Source: Clostridiaceae bacterium
GTDB taxonomy: Bacteria > Bacillota > Clostridia > Peptostreptococcales > Peptostreptococcaceae
Assembly: GCA_902362365.1 (NCBI GenBank)
Contig: CABIVQ010000013.1
Span: 1 to 59,881 of the forward strand
Direction of reading: 5' to 3'
DNA: 59,881 bases
Program-made: the position numbers and the translations under genes
Shown here: in pieces, positions 54,866 to 59,881 of the stretch
How positions within the stretch are numbered: position 1 is the first letter of the stretch
Layout of the letters: the number at the start of each line of letters is the position of its first letter
The notes under the pieces: generated by a model
Told to the model about the DNA's origin: nothing
Seen by the model: the letters and a program-made list of their open reading frames with translations, nothing else
Database searches by the model: none

Positions 54866-55576
54866 GTGGAAAATTACATAAATGTTAAGAAAGTTAAAGA
54901 AAAATTAGATTTTGTTAATTTAGCTATAACTACTAAAAATATAGATTCAAAAAATAAAGAAGATTTATTAAATACTTTTAATAACGATGAATTTAATCTT
55001 GAAAATTTAACAAGTAATATTCAAATTCATTCTGAAATAGTTAATCTTATTGATGAAAGTAATATAGGATCTAAAAATGAGGGAGATGCACTTATTACAA
55101 ATGTAAAAGAAGTGCCTCTTCTTGTTTTTACAGCAGATTGTGTTCCTATAGCAATTATTGATAAGAAGAATAAGGCTATAGGTGTTGTACATGCAGGTTG
55201 GAGGGGGACTTACTCTCAAATTGCTAAAAATACAATAGAGTTAATGAAAAAAGAATATAATACTGATGCAAGAGACTTACTTTGTGTTATAGGTCCATCA
55301 ATAGGATCATGCTGTTATGAAGTGTCGAAAGATTTAATTGAAAAATTTAACATAATTCTTACAAACTGCAAAGAAAAATTCTATATAATAAAAGAAGGAA
55401 AGTATTATTTAGATTTATGGAAAGTTAATGAATATGTATTAAAGACTTGTGGGGTCAAAGAAAAAAATATAATTAACTTGAATATTTGTACTAGCTGTAA
55501 CTCAGATAGGTTCCATTCTTATAGAATTCATGAGAAGACAGATAAGAGGATAGGAATGATACTACAGATAAAATAG
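54866..55576 (+). CDS. pgeF: Peptidoglycan editing factor PgeF / multicopper-like purine enzyme (YfiH family)
   Basis: A 236-residue YfiH/YlmD protein. The zinc motifs are TADCVPIAIID near 90, GVVHAGWRGTYSQIAKNTIE near 108 and CTSCNSDRFHSYRI near 212. YfiH enzymes have adenosine deaminase/phosphorylase activity, and E. coli PgeF limits misincorporation of L-Ser into wall precursors; which applies here is open. GTG 54866 is the start with AAGGAG 7 bases upstream, only 2 bases after the nrdR stop. Confidence 0.9.
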   Translation: MENYINVKKVKEKLDFVNLAITTKNIDSKNKEDLLNTFNNDEFNLENLTSNIQIHSEIVNLIDESNIGSKNEGDALITNVKEVPLLVFTADCVPIAIIDKKNKAIGVVHAGWRGTYSQIAKNTIELMKKEYNTDARDLLCVIGPSIGSCCYEVSKDLIEKFNIILTNCKEKFYIIKEGKYYLDLWKVNEYVLKTCGVKEKNIINLNICTSCNSDRFHSYRIHEKTDKRIGMILQIK

Positions 55577-55593
55577 AGAGGAGAATAATTCTT

Positions 55594-56277
55594 ATGAATA
55601 CTAAAATTCTTGTTATAGATGATGAAATGCATATAGTAGAATTACTTAAGTTCAATTTAGAAACAGCAAACTACGAGGTCCATTATTCTTACGATGGATT
55701 TGATGGATTTATAAAAGCTAAAGAGGTTAAACCAGATTTAATTCTTTTAGATTGGATGCTCCCAAATATAAGTGGGATAGATGTTTTAAGAAAAATAAGA
55801 AGTGATAAATATTTACAGAATATTCCTGTAATAATGCTTACAGCAAAAAATATGGAAGGTGATAAAGTAGAAGGATTAGAAGTAGGTGCTGATGACTATA
55901 TAACAAAGCCTTTTGGTATAAAAGAATTATTAGCTAGAATTGTATCTGTGCTTAGAAGATACAATTTAAATACAAAAGTAGAAGATGATGTTTTAATATA
56001 TAAAGATATTAAAGTAGATCTATCAAAACATGAGGTTTTAAAAAGTAATGAAAAAATAGATCTTACTCTTAAGGAATTTGAATTATTAAGATTATTACTT
56101 CAAAATAAAGGTAAAGTTCTTTCAAGAAATTATTTATTAGATAAAATATGGGGTTATGAATACTATGGAGAAACTAGAACTGTAGATGTTCATATAAGGT
56201 ATTTAAGAAAAAAAATAGAAGGAAGCAATGAAAAGTATATAGAAACTATTAGAGGTGTAGGGTATAAAATTGATTAA
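55594..56277 (+). CDS. OmpR/PhoP-family response regulator
   Basis: A 227-residue regulator: receiver domain with D53 in LILLDWMLP and K in DYITKPFGI, then a winged-helix DNA-binding domain (about 130-225, ending RTVDVHIRYLRKKIEGS and TIRGVGYKID). It resembles PhoP/WalR. The target is not visible from sequence. GAGAGGAG precedes the ATG; the kinase gene follows after 25 bases. Confidence 0.93.
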   Translation: MNTKILVIDDEMHIVELLKFNLETANYEVHYSYDGFDGFIKAKEVKPDLILLDWMLPNISGIDVLRKIRSDKYLQNIPVIMLTAKNMEGDKVEGLEVGADDYITKPFGIKELLARIVSVLRRYNLNTKVEDDVLIYKDIKVDLSKHEVLKSNEKIDLTLKEFELLRLLLQNKGKVLSRNYLLDKIWGYEYYGETRTVDVHIRYLRKKIEGSNEKYIETIRGVGYKID

Positions 56278-56302
56278 TTTTATATTTTAGGAGAATAAAA
56301 TT

Positions 56303-57580
56303 ATGAATGAATTAGATAATATATATTTTTTTATTACATTAGCTTCTATAACCATAACAATATTGTCTCTTAGATATACTATAACAATAAAAAGATACTT
56401 AGAAAAATTTAGAATAGTTTCAAAAAAAGTAAGCAATAAAGAATTTCATACGAGGTTAAATATATCTGCAAAGGGTGAATTAGGAGAGCTTACTAATAAT
56501 TTTAATTATATGATAGAAAAAATGGGTGATACAATTGAGGAAGTAGAATATAAACATCTTCAATTAACATCTATTTTGAAAAGTATTTCTCATGGTATTT
56601 TAGCTATAGATATAAGTGGAAATATACTTTTAATAAATGATGAAGCTAAAAAGATAATCAAAGCTAATAAAGTGGTAGAAGGTCAAAATATTAATTCTGC
56701 AATAAAAGAAGAAAAAATCCTTAAGGTGATTTCTAAATTTAGAGGATCTAATAAAAATGAAAGAGCAAAAATCGTAATGGAAGACGAAACTGTATACAAT
56801 ATTAAGGTAGATCCTGTTTACCTACAAAATACAGTTAATGCAATTATAGGATCTATAATAAATATAGAAGATATTACACAAAAGGTTAAACTTGAAAATA
56901 TGAGAAGCGACTTTGTTGCTAATGTAACTCATGAGCTAAAAACGCCACTAACATCTATAAGTGGGTTTGTTGAAACATTAAGGTTAAATGAAAACATAGA
57001 TACTGAGACTAGAAATAGATTTTTAGGAATAATAGAAACTGAATCTGATCGATTAAAGCGATTAATAGATGATATCTTGTTTTTATCGTCTATAGAGAAT
57101 ACAGAGAGTAGAGTTCTAGAAAAGATAAATTTATATGATACTTTTAAAGATGTGAAGGATATGCTTAACTATATTGCTGAAAGTAAAAAAATTACATTTA
57201 GTTATGAATTCCTAGATAAATCTTTGTTTGTTGTATCAAATAGAGATTATATAAAGCAGATATTTTTGAATTTAATTGAAAATGCAATTAAATATACTCC
57301 TGAATATGGAGAAGTAAAAGTAATAGTGTCGTCTAATGAAAATGAAATAATATTGCAGGTAATAGATAATGGTGTAGGTATTCCTAAAGAGGATATACAG
57401 AGGATATTTGAAAGGTTTTACAGGGTAGATAAGGCTAGAAGTAGGGATGTAGGCGGTACCGGATTAGGTTTAGCAATTACTAAGCATATTGTAAAATCAT
57501 TAAATGGAATGATTGAAGTAAAAAGTGAATTGAATAAAGGTAGTGAATTTATAGTAACTATACCTAAAAAAATTTCCTAG
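56303..57580 (+). CDS. PhoR-like histidine kinase without an extracellular sensor domain
   Basis: A 425-residue kinase: one N-terminal membrane helix (about 7-27), HAMP (about 30-80), PAS (about 85-190), HisKA with H210 in NVTHELKTPL, and HATPase (NLIENAIKYTPEYGEV, VDKARSRDVGGTGLGL). PhoR-type kinases normally carry a second N-terminal helix and an extracellular domain; here only one helix is visible. It is therefore likely to sense through the PAS or membrane, or with a partner. TTAGGAG precedes the ATG. A terminator overlaps the stop. Confidence 0.92.
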   Translation: MNELDNIYFFITLASITITILSLRYTITIKRYLEKFRIVSKKVSNKEFHTRLNISAKGELGELTNNFNYMIEKMGDTIEEVEYKHLQLTSILKSISHGILAIDISGNILLINDEAKKIIKANKVVEGQNINSAIKEEKILKVISKFRGSNKNERAKIVMEDETVYNIKVDPVYLQNTVNAIIGSIINIEDITQKVKLENMRSDFVANVTHELKTPLTSISGFVETLRLNENIDTETRNRFLGIIETESDRLKRLIDDILFLSSIENTESRVLEKINLYDTFKDVKDMLNYIAESKKITFSYEFLDKSLFVVSNRDYIKQIFLNLIENAIKYTPEYGEVKVIVSSNENEIILQVIDNGVGIPKEDIQRIFERFYRVDKARSRDVGGTGLGLAITKHIVKSLNGMIEVKSELNKGSEFIVTIPKKIS

Positions 57581-57602
57581 AATAATAGGAAATTTTTTTT
57601 TG
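57566..57602 (+). terminator. Terminator after the PhoR-like kinase
   Basis: AAAAAAATTTCCTA (57566-57579) and TAGGAAATTTTTTT (57586-57599) form a 14-bp stem with a T run; the kinase stop lies at its top. Confidence 0.9.
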
Positions 57603-57663
57603 TTTTTGTACAAACTAATCTTATGGTAATTTGAATAAAACTAAATGATAAGGAGGAAGACTA

Positions 57664-58605
57664 ATGAAAGAGAGTTTAGTGAATGATGATTTATTTAGAC
57701 ATGCGTTTATAGTAGCTTTAATTATAGGAACTCTTTGCAGAGGATTTGTTCTAAGAGTAACAGATAAGCAATATCCAACTCGACCATTAGATTATTTAGA
57801 ACAAATAATAATAGCAGGTCTTTCTGCATCCCTTGGTGCAATAGCATTACCAGCTCTTATAGATAAAGAATTTTCAGCATTAACTTTCTTTGCAGTAGGA
57901 ATTCAACAATTCCAAGGATTAGCAGGACAAGAAAGAATAACTTTAGAAAATCTGGATAATGATGAAGTAGTGCCTAAAGGTGGGGCATATGTAGAAGAAA
58001 TTGCTTCAACATATGAAACTAGAAGTTATATAAGTTTGTTTTCTTCTTTAGTAGCCTCTACTGTATACATAGTGATAGCCAGAAGATATGATCTAAGTCC
58101 AATAATATGTACTTTAGCTGCAGCAATAGGTGGTGGTATAGTAGGTTTGATTTTTAGATATGCTCTAAGAAGAAATAGCATTGGAGATGTGGCAGATGTA
58201 GTACCTGCTAAACTGCATTTTGATGATACTATACTTATGGTAAATGATGTGATTATAACTAATGTAGGATTAAAAGATACTAGGGATAGATATTTAAATA
58301 AAGGTATGGCAGTTGAGATAATTCCTAAAAGTATGTCTGATTTTGGGATTATAAATGATGTTGGTCAAAGGCAAGCTATATTACATAATATATTTATTCA
58401 TATGGGAATAGATAAGGATGTAGATGAGGTTGACATTTTGGCTGTATCTAGAACTGATTTAGATAAAAGAACAGTTGTTATACCTTATATACCTATTTTA
58501 CAAGATATGGAAGCGTTGAAGCAAGTTATTAAAAGTACTCCTATTATAGAAACGGCCAAAGGAAAACAAAGTGCTTACAAGAAAAAGCCAATTTTTTTTA
58601 AATAA
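57664..58605 (+). CDS. YIEGIA-family membrane protein (first of two)
   Basis: A 313-residue protein of the YIEGIA family, recognised by the block GGAYVEEIASTYETRSYISLFSSL near 105-128 where the founding motif is YIEGIA. It has several membrane helices (about 10-30, 42-65, 120-165) and a soluble C-terminal half with MVNDVIITNVGLKDTRDRYLNKG. The family is known only from endospore formers and has no defined function. The second copy and a small capping subunit follow at once. AAGGAGG precedes the ATG. Confidence 0.85.
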   Translation: MKESLVNDDLFRHAFIVALIIGTLCRGFVLRVTDKQYPTRPLDYLEQIIIAGLSASLGAIALPALIDKEFSALTFFAVGIQQFQGLAGQERITLENLDNDEVVPKGGAYVEEIASTYETRSYISLFSSLVASTVYIVIARRYDLSPIICTLAAAIGGGIVGLIFRYALRRNSIGDVADVVPAKLHFDDTILMVNDVIITNVGLKDTRDRYLNKGMAVEIIPKSMSDFGIINDVGQRQAILHNIFIHMGIDKDVDEVDILAVSRTDLDKRTVVIPYIPILQDMEALKQVIKSTPIIETAKGKQSAYKKKPIFFK

Positions 58606-58616
58606 GAGGTGATTAA

Positions 58617-59549
58617 ATGGATAAGGTTTTTTTTATAGGTATTGTAGTTGGTTTAATTTCTAGGTTAATAATGTTAAATTTAGATCAAAAGCAATATCCA
58701 ACACAGCCTAACGTATTAGTATCTCAGATGGTACTAGCTTTCGTAGCATCATCCTTAGGCGCCCTTTTAGTACCGGCTTTGATAGAACGATCATATACAT
58801 CTATAACATTTTTATCATTGGCAGCAGAGCAATTTAGGCAAGTTAGAGAGAATAGAAGAAATACACTTCAAAATTTAGAGGATTCACAGCTAGTAAAAAG
58901 GGGTAACTCTTTTATAGAGGAGATAGCTAGGACTTATGAAGTCAGAAATTATATGTGTATAGTAACATCGTTTCTTACTGTAGGAATGTATTATTTAATT
59001 GTATCAGAATTTAAATTAAATAATAATATAAGTATAGTCATAAGTACATTGTCAGGACTGATATTAGCTTTTATCCTTAGAAAAACGTTGAAAAGAAAAA
59101 GTATAGGAGATATTGCAAATGTATCAGTAGTTGAAATTGCTTTTGTTGATGATGTAATAATGAAAGTTGGAGATTTAAGTGGAATAACTAATGTAGGTCT
59201 TAAAAAGGATAGAGAAAGATTTATTTCAAAAGGAGTAGGTATAGAAATAATACCGAAGGACAATAGTTATACTAATGCATCTATACTTTATGACTTAGGA
59301 CAAAGACAAGCTATAGCGTATAATCTTTATTCAAGGTTGGGAGTATATAGAGAGGGCAACGAGCCAGCTTTTGTACCAATACCAAGACGATATCCTAAAA
59401 ATGAAAGCATTATGATAGCGTTCGTACCTATGGAGAAAGATATAGATAAAGTAGTAGAGGCAGTTAAATCATGTCCTATTCTTTCTAGTTCAAAAGGAAG
59501 ATACTTATCATTAAAAAATTACAAAATAGATAAGAAAGGAAGTGCATAA
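58617..59549 (+). CDS. YIEGIA-family membrane protein (second of two)
   Basis: A 310-residue homologue of the preceding protein: same N-terminal RLIMLNLDQKQYPTQPN (compare RGFVLRVTDKQYPTRPL), FIEEIARTYEVRNYM near 103, ITNVGLKKDRERFISKG near 195, and YDLGQRQAI near 222. The pair keeps the same layout throughout and probably forms a heteromeric membrane complex. GAGGTGA precedes the ATG, 11 bases after the first gene. Confidence 0.85.
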   Translation: MDKVFFIGIVVGLISRLIMLNLDQKQYPTQPNVLVSQMVLAFVASSLGALLVPALIERSYTSITFLSLAAEQFRQVRENRRNTLQNLEDSQLVKRGNSFIEEIARTYEVRNYMCIVTSFLTVGMYYLIVSEFKLNNNISIVISTLSGLILAFILRKTLKRKSIGDIANVSVVEIAFVDDVIMKVGDLSGITNVGLKKDRERFISKGVGIEIIPKDNSYTNASILYDLGQRQAIAYNLYSRLGVYREGNEPAFVPIPRRYPKNESIMIAFVPMEKDIDKVVEAVKSCPILSSSKGRYLSLKNYKIDKKGSA

Positions 59550-59551
59550 AA

Positions 59552-59752
59552 GTGGGAAATAATGTAGGTTTAAATGAATACACCCTAGCAGTAATAACAA
59601 CTGATAAAAATATGAGTCCTGTTGGAGGTTGTCCTATATTTTATGCAAATGATGATAAAGACTTGCAAAATAAGGCATTATTAATGTCTAAATGTGTGTC
59701 AGGTATGGTTCATCAAATAGCAAAAGGAACTCTAATAGTAGTTAAACACTAA
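59552..59752 (+). CDS. Capping complex subunit for YIEGIA
   Basis: A 66-residue soluble protein (MGNNVGLNEYTLAVITTD start, PVGGCPIFYANDD centre) that matches the small protein regularly encoded after YIEGIA genes. It starts at GTG 59552, 2 bases after the preceding stop, with AAGGAAG upstream, so it is translated together with the pair. It is presumed to cap the cytoplasmic side of the complex; that name reflects context only. Confidence 0.8.
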   Translation: MGNNVGLNEYTLAVITTDKNMSPVGGCPIFYANDDKDLQNKALLMSKCVSGMVHQIAKGTLIVVKH

Positions 59753-59881
59753 ATTGTGAAGGTACCTGTGGGTTTCTAGTGTTGCATCTAGTTAATATTT
59801 GCAACTTGATTTTTACAAAATTTATATAATGAAAAAAATAACCTTCTTTGGTTAAATGGAAGTAACGACAAATCCATCCAA
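59753..59881 (+). other. Non-coding right edge with weak hairpins
   Basis: 129 bases without a gene. GTTGCA at 59781-59786 and TGCAAC at 59800-59805, and AACC/GGTT around 59840-59853, are short inverted repeats. An ATG at 59856 runs off the window without a ribosome binding site. No terminator, riboswitch or promoter is clear. Confidence 0.3.

Noticed and set aside
59781..59881. Second IS30 end at the right edge, from the shared GTGTTGCA
   Set aside because: Only eight bases agree with the left-edge element end and no transposase codons are present.
59831..59881. Short gene starts at 59831 and 59856
   Set aside because: The first stops after eight codons; the second has no ribosome binding site and runs off the window.
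1..59881. CRISPR arrays, tRNA or rRNA genes, riboswitches of known class
   Set aside because: No regularly spaced repeats, cloverleaf sequences, rRNA blocks or conserved riboswitch cores were found by eye on either strand; a covariance-model scan could still find divergent ones.

Overview
The window is about 60 kb of AT-rich, mostly plus-strand chromosome from a spore-forming member of the Clostridia. The gene content (SpoIIGA/SigE/SigG, SpoVD/SpoVE, YlmC, YIEGIA proteins), the class III fructose-1,6-bisphosphatase, the order of the division cluster and the low GC fit the Peptostreptococcaceae (relatives of Clostridioides, Paraclostridium and Romboutsia). That placement is inference from content and order; no marker gene was compared. 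There are no rRNA or tRNA genes, no CRISPR array and no prophage. The only mobile DNA seen is the last 19 codons of an IS30-family transposase at the left edge.

Layout. 1-3007: IS30 remnant, then a Fur-controlled ferrous-iron operon (feoA, feoA, feoB, Cys-rich partner). 3069-5127: fbp. 5165-8634: glucose PTS with its antiterminator GlcT, each gene preceded by its own RAT/terminator leader. 8680-10243: an isolated reverse-strand gene for a predicted seven-bladed beta-propeller, with a long palindrome at its 5' end. 10347-14046: ATP-grasp ligase resembling D-aspartate ligase, aspartate racemase and murE, a wall-precursor group. 14068-18957: a rhodanese, then a LytS/LytTR two-component system next to a CstA-family transporter with a tandem LytTR-type operator. 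19004-24137: ychF, a membrane-anchored chelatase-fold protein and an M16 peptidase pair. 24144-29129 (minus): histidine kinase, response regulator, ABC ATPase and two ABC-2 permeases.

29346-51091 is the division and cell-wall (dcw) region: cpsB-like phosphatase, lgt, rsmH, ftsL, spoVD, murF, mraY, murD, spoVE, murG, murA, divIB, two DUF881 genes, sbp and ftsZ. It is split between rsmH and ftsL by a sigma54 module (activator, NhaC-type transporter, isoaspartyl dipeptidase) with a near-consensus -24/-12 promoter. mraZ, murB and ftsA are not in this cluster, and murE sits 20 kb away beside the ligase and racemase. 51343-53895 is the sporulation sigma block spoIIGA-sigE-sigG, with a spoIIG-type promoter (22-bp spacer and 0A-like box). 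54100-57602 holds ylmC, nrdR, pgeF and a PhoP/PhoR-like pair. 57664-59752 is a YIEGIA operon: two YIEGIA membrane proteins and a small capping subunit.

The most interesting signals are regulatory RNA and operator structures. They are a 25-bp hairpin burying the murA ribosome binding site, two RAT leaders (one with a terminator enclosing a 100-nt loop), an anti-Shine-Dalgarno element before the ABC ATPase, the palindrome before the beta-propeller gene, and the sigma54 insertion in dcw. Products are named from family knowledge and motifs read by eye. No search or folding program was run.
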